From IMG/VR virus record IMGVR_UViG_3300047470_000374, positions 1 to 63,088 of that record: 63,088 nt of DNA. One strand, 5' to 3'. A program made the position numbers and the translations under genes. Positions 34,490 to 42,003 of the stretch are shown here, one piece after another. Numbering within the stretch: the first letter of the stretch is position 1; every line of letters starts with the position of its first letter. Below the pieces are notes generated by a model that ran no database searches, was not told the origin of the DNA, and was given only the letters and a program-made list of their open reading frames with translations. The DNA is from a virus.

Positions 34490-34839
34490 TATGCAGTCAC
34501 TCCATCAATCACCTGGAATGTCAAAGTTTCAGTGTGCTGTGTTGTCCCGCTTACCACTGCTTTAATATCCATTTGAACCAAACCTAGAGGCCACGCAGTC
34601 GTGCTTGCACCAGATTTCACACTTAACCACCCCTTCTGAGTACTCTGACTTAAAGGGGCACAGGTCAAGGTAGCTACTGCAGTACCTTCTGCAGTTTTAA
34701 CTTGAGATGTAAATGTATAACCTGTCAGATCAATTGCACGGCGCACATCATCGGCAGGAAATTGCAGAGTTTCATCCATATCGACGAGCTGCAAATTCAA
34801 GTTGAAGGTGTCACCACGCTTAAAAACAAAATTGCTCAT
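34489..34839 (-). CDS. BppU-like baseplate/fibre-associated protein
   Basis: 116 aa from ATG 34839. FKRGDTFNLNLQL, IDLTGYTFTSQVKTAEG, and GLVQMDIKAV match the N-terminal domain of BppU-type proteins, which form immunoglobulin-like plugs for receptor-binding proteins. Stop and next start overlap (TAATG-like). Likely attaches or precedes the fibre. Confidence 0.6.
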   Translation of the reverse strand: MSNFVFKRGDTFNLNLQLVDMDETLQFPADDVRRAIDLTGYTFTSQVKTAEGTAVATLTCAPLSQSTQKGWLSVKSGASTTAWPLGLVQMDIKAVVSGTTQHTETLTFQVIDGVTA

Positions 34840-34863
34840 AAGTGATTCCTGTAAAAATAAAAA

Positions 34864-34880
34864 ACCACCGATGAGGTGGT
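34864..34880 (-). terminator. Terminator before BppU-like gene (distal)
   Basis: ACCACC (34864-34869) pairs with GGTGGT (34875-34880), A-run left. Confidence 0.65.
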
Positions 34881-34898
34881 AGTGATTAAAATGCAAAA

Positions 34899-34914
34899 AC
34901 CGCCCTAAGGCGGT
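34899..34914 (-). terminator. Terminator before BppU-like gene (proximal)
   Basis: ACCGCC (34899-34904) pairs with GGCGGT (34909-34914), A-run left. With the neighbouring hairpin it forms a second tandem stop. Confidence 0.75.
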
Positions 34915-34931
34915 ATGATCCTGTTGTTTAA

Positions 34932-35141
34932 TTAGATCTGATTCTTTCTGTACTCTTCTTTGCGTGCTTCAATTTCTTTATTGGTGAATTTTTTTCCACA
35001 AGTAGAACATTTCCATAGATGATCACCTTTAAAACTATGGCAAACAGTTTCTACTTGCTCATGGTGGCAATTCACATCCTCTTCTTCGTCATACAAAGCA
35101 AAAGGTTCATAACCTGATATCTCTGGCTTCCCATTACTCAT
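34932..35141 (-). CDS. Small zinc-ribbon-like protein
   Basis: 69 aa. Acidic start (YDEEEDVNCHHE), Cys/His pairs CHHEQVETVCH and WKCSTCGKKF suggest one zinc site. Hypothetical phage protein lying among connector and tail genes, so perhaps cargo. Confidence 0.6.
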   Translation of the reverse strand: MSNGKPEISGYEPFALYDEEEDVNCHHEQVETVCHSFKGDHLWKCSTCGKKFTNKEIEARKEEYRKNQI

Positions 35142-35164
35142 TCTGCCACCTCGCCTTCTAATCG

Positions 35165-35341
35165 CTAATCATTAATTGGTGGCAAATCTTGCCATTTAAT
35201 AACTTTTTCACCATCGTCTACTTTGAAAAACCCACCATTGTAGTAACTGATATCAACAATTTCATAATGAGGCCCTTCTACAACGACGAGATACCGCCCT
35301 GCGCTTACGGGCCTCTCTTCTTTTAATATTTTCCACATCAT
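35165..35341 (-). CDS. DUF551-like small protein
   Basis: About 58 aa, starting at tandem ATGs just after the stop of the tail terminator gene. MWKILKEERPVSAGRYLVVV and the ending IKWQDLPPIND fit the short DUF551 pattern of WxxL..P and WxxLP. Function unknown. Confidence 0.6.
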   Translation of the reverse strand: MMWKILKEERPVSAGRYLVVVEGPHYEIVDISYYNGGFFKVDDGEKVIKWQDLPPIND

Positions 35342-35342
35342 A

Positions 35343-35741
35343 TCAATTCACCGTATATCCAATAAAGACATTATACTTAACAAAGTCAGCATCTTTACCC
35401 GCATCAATCGATTCGCCCTTCAAACATTCTAAATTCTCAAATGAGAAATACTCAAAATGTGCCAGCAAAGCATCACTTAGAACTGTTAGGGCTTTCTCTC
35501 CAGTATGAAGTCGGTCAAAGCATTGAATCATGATATTACCTGTGCGACGAGTACATGGTTTATCAGCAACACCTGAAGTAAAGCTTGAACCGCCAGCAAT
35601 TTTTAATCGACACCATAAACCTTCCTTCGGCACAGTAAAGCCTGGTGCATTTGGAAACTGAATTCTGTCCTGGGCAATGCCTGTAAAGTTTTCCATACGA
35701 TCGATGATAGCTAGCCTTGTCTGCTCTAATGTCATTGCCAT
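35343..35741 (-). CDS. Tail terminator-like protein
   Basis: 132 aa from ATG 35741, which overlaps the end region of the upstream gene. MTLEQTRLAIIDRMENFTGI, and IMIQCFDRLHTGEKAL fit DUF4128/tail terminator proteins that cap the finished tail. Position after the HK97 gp10-like gene is standard. Confidence 0.7.
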   Translation of the reverse strand: MAMTLEQTRLAIIDRMENFTGIAQDRIQFPNAPGFTVPKEGLWCRLKIAGGSSFTSGVADKPCTRRTGNIMIQCFDRLHTGEKALTVLSDALLAHFEYFSFENLECLKGESIDAGKDADFVKYNVFIGYTVN

Positions 35742-35742
35742 C

Positions 35743-36111
35743 TTAACCACCGTACTTTTGAGAAATATAAGTAAACGTTGTACTGTAAATACCCTGCGGT
35801 GCTTGGTCTGACCAACCATTCTCTAAGCGTTCAGCATATGACTGGTTGTTCTGAATATAGACCAAATTGCCCAGCTTAAACTTAACGGCTTGAATAGCTG
35901 CATCTTGCACGGCGTTTGCTTCAGGTCCACGAACACCAAATTCCTCAGATCCAATCGATACAATATGAGAGGATCGATAAGCACCAGTATCAACGGGACT
36001 TGAAACTACAAGCGATTGCATCGTATCCATAATCATTTTCTTAACATCGTCTTCAGCTTTTTTTTCTACTTCAAAACTAAAGCTAGTCGGCTTTTTCCCC
36101 GTCCACCCCAT
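35743..36111 (-). CDS. HK97 gp10-like head-tail protein
   Basis: 122 aa from ATG 36111 preceded by GAGGTTGAAAG. MDTMQSLVVSSPVDTGAYRSS is the family hallmark (SPVDTG), and YAERLENGWSDQAPQGIY near the end is also typical. It joins head and tail. Overlaps the upstream frameshifted gene. Confidence 0.8.
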   Translation of the reverse strand: MGWTGKKPTSFSFEVEKKAEDDVKKMIMDTMQSLVVSSPVDTGAYRSSHIVSIGSEEFGVRGPEANAVQDAAIQAVKFKLGNLVYIQNNQSYAERLENGWSDQAPQGIYSTTFTYISQKYGG

Positions 36112-36491
36112 GACTTTCAACCTCGCTTGCTTCATACATTTCAAATAGGTCTTGTGCGATTGACTGAATTGAATACGCTTCAAACTCAACACTTGGCTCG
36201 CGCTCACCCATTCTTCGTTTTACTATTTGCCAGACATGAACAGCCTCGTGTAAAAGCAGTCCATAAACTTGTAATTGGTCCTTACCCCCCCTTATCACCA
36301 ATTTGGACAATTGCATAAGCGCCATCAGAAAAGGAACTAACTTGAGCATCTGCCCCCATATCTAAAAATTGATCAGCTTTATCCATGTCCTCGAATAACA
36401 GATTCATGTGTAGCTGATTTCTGGCGAGTGTATATTTGACATGTTGAAACGGTGAGGTGTACCACTCAGGCACATAATCGGTATTAACCAT
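36083..36491 (-). pseudogene. HExxH-motif phage protein broken at a G7 tract
   Basis: From ATG 36491 (AAAAGG upstream) the frame runs MVNTDYVPEW to IQIGDKGG and stops at 36282. The C-terminal half continues in another frame as KDQLQVYGLLLHEAVHVWQI with HEAVH, a zinc-peptidase-like motif, ending DGEKAD at 36083. The switch falls on seven G in the coding strand (C7 at 36285-36291); six would restore one 136-residue frame. Mutation, slippage or a sequencing error are all possible. Confidence 0.75.
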
Positions 36492-36501
36492 GGCCATCCT
36501 T

Positions 36502-36672
36502 TTAGCTTGGTAAGAGTGTTTCAGTAGCCTCTCTACCATCAAATGAATTATGAACAAAAACGCCATCCTCAATTTTGGGATGGCATTCACAATGAAAAAA
36601 TGAGTGTGGTTTTAAATCATCTATAGGAACTACCTGAACACTTTCATGAAATGTATACACAACCCAAGACAT
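36502..36672 (-). CDS. Small hypothetical protein, 56 aa
   Basis: ATG 36672 begins MSWVVYTFHESVQVVPIDDL; HCECH in the middle may bind metal. The start is next to the stop of the upstream gene. Conserved in position in related phages as far as I recall; function unknown. Confidence 0.55.
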   Translation of the reverse strand: MSWVVYTFHESVQVVPIDDLKPHSFFHCECHPKIEDGVFVHNSFDGREATETLLPS

Positions 36673-37040
36673 TACACTCTCCTCAACTGACATTTCCAAA
36701 TAGTAGCTCCTGGGTCTTGTTGAATGTGTTTGACACGAAATATACCTAAAGGAGTAACCCACTCATCTTCCATTATGGGCACCATGGTCACTTCATTTTG
36801 CAGCACGGTCGCCTTTTTATCTGTAGCCAGTACTCCAAGCGTTTGTATTTCATATTGACTGTATGAGCCGAATAGAACACCACGACCAGTATAGTTTTCT
36901 TTAACTTCAACATGAGTTTCTGTCTTAGGATCCCAATTCGTTTTAGAAATCCGCTCACAGGTAAAGGTATGCACGGCGTCCGCTAAATCTTCATTTAATG
37001 CTTCAGCAATTTCTGCCTGAATTTCGTCACGTAAGCCCAT
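36672..37040 (-). CDS. Head-tail connector protein
   Basis: 122 aa. GRGVLFGSYSQYEIQTLGVLATDKKATVLQNE, quoted in part, and WVTPLGIFRVKHIQQDPGATIW resemble head closure proteins. Start overlaps the previous stop by one base. Assignment rests mostly on its place between connector and gp10-like genes. Confidence 0.55.
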   Translation of the reverse strand: MGLRDEIQAEIAEALNEDLADAVHTFTCERISKTNWDPKTETHVEVKENYTGRGVLFGSYSQYEIQTLGVLATDKKATVLQNEVTMVPIMEDEWVTPLGIFRVKHIQQDPGATIWKCQLRRV

Positions 37041-37420
37041 TAGATTTTCCTGACAAAAAATACTCGTTTGCTTTTGCGATATGGTTTGATCAAATCAAGA
37101 ATAAACTGCTCAGTTGCCGTTAGTTTTACCGATCCGTCTTGATATTCTTTTTCCGTCTCAACCGTATCGGCCTTTACCTTCTTGCGCTTTAATGCCTGTT
37201 CCTGACCTTGGTATAACTCCCCTTTCATAATGCCTTTAATGATCTGATAAGAGGCAGTTTTGAGGGGTTGAGGTACTGTAGCGACATCTACATAAGGCTT
37301 AACATTACGTGCTAATAGATAAGCCTCAGACATCTGTAGATAATCAGCCTTATCACTGTCAGATAAAGCATCAAAGCCTACTACATGTTCAATCGCTTCT
37401 TGTTCAGTGATAAAGCTCAT
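37040..37420 (-). CDS. Head-tail adaptor (connector) protein
   Basis: 126 aa, all-helical: FITEQEAIEHVVGFDALSDS, then SEAYLLARNVKPYV, then YQIIKGIMKGELYQGQ. This matches gp6/DnaT-like adaptor proteins that bind under the portal. It follows the capsid genes. Confidence 0.65.
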   Translation of the reverse strand: MSFITEQEAIEHVVGFDALSDSDKADYLQMSEAYLLARNVKPYVDVATVPQPLKTASYQIIKGIMKGELYQGQEQALKRKKVKADTVETEKEYQDGSVKLTATEQFILDLIKPYRKSKRVFFVRKI

Positions 37421-37423
37421 GGG

Positions 37424-37798
37424 TTATTCCTTTGGAAGAAGTGCTAACAACTCATCTTTTTTAGCACCTGATTCAAATGCAATGCCCTTTTCGGTTAATA
37501 CAGCACGAAGCTCATCAACTTTAAGTCCAGCATAGTTAATTGGTTGTACCTGGTCATCTCCAGCGTGTTGGCTGCCTTCAGAGTTTTGATTGCTTTGAGC
37601 TTGCTGATTGTCACCATCTGGTGTTTGTTTTCCTTCTCCCAATTCAAGCTCGGCAATACGTGCTTTCATTGCTTCAGGATCATTCTGAAAAGCAATAAAT
37701 TCATCTTTCAGGGTTGCAAGTTGCTCTTCCAGCTCAGTAATTCTGTCTTGTGTCATTTGTTGTCTTTCCCGTGCACGGTTAAATGATGAAAGTCCCAT
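37424..37798 (-). CDS. HeH/SAP-motif protein after capsid gene
   Basis: 124 aa. N-terminal coiled coil (QDRITELEEQLATLKDEF), Q/N-rich linker, and a C-terminal helix-extension-helix (YAGLKVDELRAVLTEKGI, then KKDELLALL), a small nucleic-acid or protein binding motif. It is often found next to capsid genes in Acinetobacter phages. Role unclear, perhaps head assembly. Confidence 0.65.
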   Translation of the reverse strand: MGLSSFNRARERQQMTQDRITELEEQLATLKDEFIAFQNDPEAMKARIAELELGEGKQTPDGDNQQAQSNQNSEGSQHAGDDQVQPINYAGLKVDELRAVLTEKGIAFESGAKKDELLALLPKE

Positions 37799-37842
37799 TT
37801 GTTAGTCTCCAAAAGAAAAGGCGGATAAATCCGCCCATGTCT

Positions 37843-38793
37843 TTATTTAATTTTGTGCTTAAAAGCCACAATACGAATTTGTTTTGGATCGTAAACACGT
37901 TCCCAATTATCGCCACTTGCAAGACCAGAGTTCTTCGGCGCAATACCATTCGCACCAGCCCATTTAATACCACGTGGATGTAGTACAAAGTGACGGCGGT
38001 TAATCAAGATATCTACACCAGCAAGACTATCGCGATCAGTTTCAACCGCATTTGGTGCACCAATATCTTGGAAGCCAACAGCACCTTGACCAAATAGGAA
38101 AGAAGTAAATACATCACCATCAACGGGCATGCCATCATCAACAATCACACGGCGATCCATAAAGGTTTTATAGAGTAAAACCCCATCAGCATCACGCACG
38201 GTTTCAATTAAACCCTGCTTAGATAAAGCTGACATAGTGAATGAATGCATTGAAATCGCCGTTAATTTATCGACCGCATCGCCAAGCTTATATGACGCAT
38301 CGACAAAAGAATGACCATCAATAACCGCTGCGGCCCCTACGCCAGCTGAAATATCATGTACGTTACTTGCCATACTTGCAGCACCAAAAACACCTTTGAG
38401 GGTATTCACGGTAAAGCCCTGAAACTCACGCGCCCAATAATCTGCTACCAGATCACCAACCGCACCGAGTGGATCGTCACCAGATAAGGCTTTTGCTAGA
38501 TCATTAGCACCCCATGCCTTACCACGGGCATGGAGAATTGCAATATCTTGACCTGATGTAATGTTATTTACAGTTAAAGGGGTTTGATCAGAGAGAACTT
38601 CCGATTCACCACTTAAATCGTTCCAAAAAGGAATATTTACAGTAGTACCACCCTTCGTTCCAAAAGCTACATCTTCTTCAAGATCCCCCACAATGCCAGA
38701 CTGCCATAAGGCAGATTTCTCAGCGGTTTTATTTAAAACATATGGAGTGAATAATTCAGGAACGATTACATCAGCAATTTTGGTATCAGCCAT
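37843..38793 (-). CDS. Major capsid protein
   Basis: 316 aa. KIADVIVPELFTPYVLNKTAEKSAL at the start (shown in part), GKAWGANDLAKALSGDDPLGAV in the helix, and VDILINRRHFVLHPRGIKWAG in the A-domain fit the HK97-fold coat proteins of this phage group. No N-terminal delta domain or protease is seen; scaffolding is a separate gene upstream. Confidence 0.85.
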   Translation of the reverse strand: MADTKIADVIVPELFTPYVLNKTAEKSALWQSGIVGDLEEDVAFGTKGGTTVNIPFWNDLSGESEVLSDQTPLTVNNITSGQDIAILHARGKAWGANDLAKALSGDDPLGAVGDLVADYWAREFQGFTVNTLKGVFGAASMASNVHDISAGVGAAAVIDGHSFVDASYKLGDAVDKLTAISMHSFTMSALSKQGLIETVRDADGVLLYKTFMDRRVIVDDGMPVDGDVFTSFLFGQGAVGFQDIGAPNAVETDRDSLAGVDILINRRHFVLHPRGIKWAGANGIAPKNSGLASGDNWERVYDPKQIRIVAFKHKIK

Positions 38794-38806
38794 TTGGCTT
38801 TACTCC

Positions 38807-39604
38807 TTAAAGTTTAATATTGTGTTTTGCTGCCAGCTCTTTAGCTAACTGCGGATTTTCATTTCGTAATTGCGCCAATTTGGTTAAGTTCACTGAACCA
38901 TCTGGTTTGAGAATGTCGACCTGACCTTTTGTATTGGCACTACCTGGTGCCCCCATACCATTTGGTTTAGGCCAGTAGTACGGTTTTAGCTCCCGTAGAG
39001 ATTCAACCCATTCTTTTGGGGTCTGCGGTGTCTGACCGTCTTTACCAATGACCACTTCACCGTTTTCATCTACAGCTACCGCTTTGCCGTTTTCATCTAA
39101 TGCAAACTTGGATTTAGCTAAAAAAGCGATGTCACCTGTTGCTTCAGCTAATGCTTCAAGCTCTACAGCCGCTTGAACGATTTGCCCTTGAATTACTGAC
39201 TCCTTAAACTTATTTGCATAAGCTTCGGCTTTGTCAGCACGGTCTTTTTCGGCTTTAAGTACCTTTTCATGTTCTTCACGCATCTTCTCGGTGCGTTTCT
39301 GAATCACTTCGGTAATTTTGCCTTCAGCGATTAACTTTGCTTCTTCATCTTGATCAAGTTGAGCAAAGACTCTTTTGACAATTTCAGGGTCAATTCCTTC
39401 GAACTGATTTTGAAGTTCCTGAAGTTTTCGTTTTGCATCCTTAGCGGCATCACGCTCACTTTGAAGTGCAGATTTCAAACCTTTAGGATCTTCATAGCCG
39501 TCTAAGTCAAGGCGAAACTTCCCGTTTTCCTCAACATACAAAGCGCGGTGCTCTTCTTTGATTGCATCAAGTGAATCAACAATAAATGGTAATGGCATGT
39601 TCAA
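38807..39604 (-). CDS. Capsid scaffolding protein
   Basis: 265 aa. Long charged coiled coil (LQSERDAAKDAKRKLQELQ, then KMREEHEKVLKAEKDRADKA) typical of scaffold proteins. ENGKFRLDLDGYEDPKGLKSAL near the start and a C-terminal NENPQLAKELAAKHN segment are usual in the family. It guides capsid assembly and is removed. Lies just upstream of the coat gene. Confidence 0.8.
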   Translation of the reverse strand: MNMPLPFIVDSLDAIKEEHRALYVEENGKFRLDLDGYEDPKGLKSALQSERDAAKDAKRKLQELQNQFEGIDPEIVKRVFAQLDQDEEAKLIAEGKITEVIQKRTEKMREEHEKVLKAEKDRADKAEAYANKFKESVIQGQIVQAAVELEALAEATGDIAFLAKSKFALDENGKAVAVDENGEVVIGKDGQTPQTPKEWVESLRELKPYYWPKPNGMGAPGSANTKGQVDILKPDGSVNLTKLAQLRNENPQLAKELAAKHNIKL

Positions 39605-39650
39605 ACCTCTCGTTTGATTTGGATAAAGCCTTATCTCAAGGCATTAAAAA

Positions 39651-39668
39651 AGCGCCCTTAAGGACGCT
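39651..39668 (-). terminator. Terminator after Acb2/Tad1-like gene
   Basis: AGCG plus CCTT pairs with AAGG plus CGCT, with one mismatch, A-run left. Confidence 0.7.
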
Positions 39669-39696
39669 GTATTTAGATAAATAAGTAATACGTAAT

Positions 39697-40317
39697 TTAA
39701 ATTTGGTTTAAACCTTCCACGCCTCGTTTCTGGCGATCTCGTGTACGATGTTCTAACCACATTTGGCCTTGCTCAATGTTCGTAATTGCAAGTGAATTTT
39801 CACGGCATGGAAACTCTTGATTCAATATTCGCAAGCGATGTAAAACTATTGCGAGTAATGCTTCATTCGTTATGCCATTTACTCCAACTTCTTTAACTGG
39901 ACCTAGTTGAAATTGAATAGGTGTGAGTAAACCACCAGAAATCACATCGTAAAAATGTCCAGCTTTTAATGGCTGTTCACCATCCCGTGTTTTAACTGTT
40001 TCGTTATGGATAACTGTTACACCATTATCATCTTTATGAATTTCTCGGCCCAATACACAATTTTGAAAACCGTCTAGCTGATATGATTTTTCAAAAACAT
40101 CTTTTGGTGACCACGAAATATATCCTTCATGATCTGGATGATTAGCCTTGCCGCCATCTTTGTATTCAATTAAATAACCCGGATCACCTGGGTCTTCGTT
40201 TTCTGGAATTTGCCATCCTTGGTATTCATTATATTCACCACGTGACATAGGTATTGCTAGAACTGATTTGGTGCCGATGTATGCAACCATCGAAAGTGCT
40301 AATAGTTTCTTAGACAT
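39697..40317 (-). CDS. Acb2/Tad1 hairpin-domain protein, candidate anti-defence sponge
   Basis: 206 aa. The C-terminal 65 residues (NEALLAIVLHRLRILNQEF, CRENSLAITNIEQGQMWL, HRTRDRQKRGVEG) match the Acb2/Tad1 hairpin pattern; members bind cyclic nucleotides and block CBASS or Thoeris signalling. The N-terminal part (YIGTKSVLAIPMSRGEYN, GYISWSPKDVFEKSY) is a domain often fused to it in phages. The first residues look hydrophobic but fit the domain better than a signal peptide; ATG 40290 is an alternative start. Lies between head genes with own terminators. Activity is inferred. Confidence 0.65.
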   Translation of the reverse strand: MSKKLLALSMVAYIGTKSVLAIPMSRGEYNEYQGWQIPENEDPGDPGYLIEYKDGGKANHPDHEGYISWSPKDVFEKSYQLDGFQNCVLGREIHKDDNGVTVIHNETVKTRDGEQPLKAGHFYDVISGGLLTPIQFQLGPVKEVGVNGITNEALLAIVLHRLRILNQEFPCRENSLAITNIEQGQMWLEHRTRDRQKRGVEGLNQI

Positions 40318-40334
40318 TTTTTACTCACAAAAAA

Positions 40335-40350
40335 AGCACCCGAAGGTGCT
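40335..40350 (-). terminator. Terminator between 40397 gene and Acb2-like gene
   Basis: AGCACC (40335-40340) pairs with GGTGCT (40345-40350) around CGAA, A-run left. Confidence 0.8.
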
Positions 40351-40396
40351 ATGGTTAAAATCAGTTATTTTCTGGGCATGTTTCAAGACCAGAGGA

Positions 40397-40669
40397 TTAA
40401 GTAAACTTACTATTTTTTACTGAAAATTCAGCTCTAGCTTTATGCCATGCTCCTTCAGAAATCACACCTGTTATAAATCCGAGCTCTAACCCATCACCAA
40501 TATATTGTCTAAATTGACTAGTAGTTAAATTAAACTTAATTGCCACTTCTTTGGCAATTAATGGGGCATGTTCTAGAAGTACATTCCATTCATCTTGAGT
40601 AAGCTTTTCTTTTCCACGCAAAAATAACTCCATTGACTGTGCAAGTATTTCATTATTTATATCACTCAT
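40397..40669 (-). CDS. Hypothetical helical protein, 90 aa
   Basis: EILAQSMELFLRGKEKLTQDEW and IAVKFNLTTSQFRQYIGDG suggest a small helical bundle with an HTH-like second half. No family recognised. Located between MuF and the Acb2/Tad1-like gene, in an accessory pocket of the head module. Confidence 0.55.
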   Translation of the reverse strand: MSDINNEILAQSMELFLRGKEKLTQDEWNVLLEHAPLIAKEVAIKFNLTTSQFRQYIGDGLELGFITGVISEGAWHKARAEFSVKNSKFT

Positions 40670-40747
40670 ACGTACTTAGCCATTTTCTAAAATTTTATGG
40701 TTCTATATTAGCCGAACCATTACATAATGCTACTGTTTAAAAAGACT

Positions 40748-40891
40748 TCAAATATGGCAGCAGGCTTTAGGGTATTTAAAGTTTAATCCGAAGAGAGCCA
40801 TATATCTTGGAATCAACTTCCGAACAAATGGCACCAAAATAATATTAGTGCTTAGGATATATTGCGCTTGAGTCATAGTTACTTGTTTCAT
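40748..40891 (-). CDS. Small hypothetical protein, 47 aa
   Basis: ATG overlaps the MuF gene stop (ATGA), which supports it. MKQVTMTQAQYILSTNIILV, then basic residues, then YPKACCHI at the end with a CC pair. Hydrophobic in its first half. Function unknown. Confidence 0.5.
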   Translation of the reverse strand: MKQVTMTQAQYILSTNIILVPFVRKLIPRYMALFGLNFKYPKACCHI

Positions 40892-41994
40892 AATCCAATG
40901 TCCTTAAATGTCTGCTCATCCAACTTTCGAAGTTGGTCCAGTGTGTAAAGCCGCCCTTTAGGATCAAAGAATTTATCAAAATCAAACTTTCCTTCTTTAT
41001 AAAGTTTGTACCGCTTTGGCCCTAGCCATTCATTCTGGAAGAAATCATCTGTTTTCTTAAAGAACTCTTTGAATGTGGTGTTTGCGTCCAATTGGCCGAT
41101 GAGTTGGCTACGCTCGTCTTTTGGGATGTCTTTAACTTTTCGCTCATCCATTACAAACGGTCTTTCTCCCACAAGGAGACCATCCTTATCTACAGCAACC
41201 AGAATACTGCGGCAGTTTCGATGTAATGGTGGTACTCGTTTTGCCGGATCATCAATTCTCCAGACAGTGCCATCTAATGACGCGCAAAGCTTTGTTGTTC
41301 TTCCATCCAATACACTGACAAAGCGGACATATTCAAAACCTAGCTGCTTGAAGGTGTCTAAATACGTTTGATTTGCTACATGGTTACGTAACGTTCTTAC
41401 AGTCTGATCAATGTCTGACTTAGTGCTAGTTAAAAGCCCATCTTCATAATTGAGGCGCTTGGTACCACGAATACGTTGGACAATTTCCTGATTCGTTTTA
41501 CCGGAGTTAATCCCATCCCGAATTGCATATTCAACTTTTTGGCGCGTTGTTTCGGCAATCTTGGCAAGTAGATCCTCTACCAATGCCCCGCCCACTAAGG
41601 GTGCTTTTTTAGCAGCTGAATAAAGTTTTTCGCCAATCGGCTTTTTAATCTTACCGCCGTACAGCTTTGCTGTGTAATTAGCCTCATATACCGCTAATGC
41701 TGTGGCTGAAACTGCGAATGCTTGAGGCAATGAAGTATTTATTGCCGTAAACCACTGAGAAATTAAATCCCGAATCTCTTTGAGGTTTGTCGTTGTGTAC
41801 TGACCACCCGCAAGAGCAAGCTTTTCAGAATCACTTAACTCATCTAACAAGTCTCTAAGCTTTGCCAGCATTAATGCCGACTCATCATTAAAGATTGTTA
41901 ATAATTCATTAACTGATTGAGAAGATGCTCGATATAAATACGCCTGGTGTTGTGTAAGTACTTCAATCAATGATTTTTCAATATTAGAAGCCAT
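40888..41994 (-). CDS. MuF-type minor head protein
   Basis: 368 aa. The MuF domain is near the middle to C-terminal: NHVANQTYLDTFKQLGFEYV, SVLDGRTTKLCASLDG, and VPPLHRNCRSILV (Cys/His pair, SPP1 gp7 family). An N-terminal helical domain binds the portal. It is a minor head or ejected protein needed for infectivity. Confidence 0.88.
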   Translation of the reverse strand: MASNIEKSLIEVLTQHQAYLYRASSQSVNELLTIFNDESALMLAKLRDLLDELSDSEKLALAGGQYTTTNLKEIRDLISQWFTAINTSLPQAFAVSATALAVYEANYTAKLYGGKIKKPIGEKLYSAAKKAPLVGGALVEDLLAKIAETTRQKVEYAIRDGINSGKTNQEIVQRIRGTKRLNYEDGLLTSTKSDIDQTVRTLRNHVANQTYLDTFKQLGFEYVRFVSVLDGRTTKLCASLDGTVWRIDDPAKRVPPLHRNCRSILVAVDKDGLLVGERPFVMDERKVKDIPKDERSQLIGQLDANTTFKEFFKKTDDFFQNEWLGPKRYKLYKEGKFDFDKFFDPKGRLYTLDQLRKLDEQTFKDIGL

Positions 41995-42003
41995 TTAACA
42001 CCT

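Noticed and set aside
39697-40317. Signal peptide on the Acb2/Tad1-like protein
   Set aside because: The hydrophobic start is part of the YIGTKSVLAIPMSRGEY domain, and a cytoplasmic role is expected.
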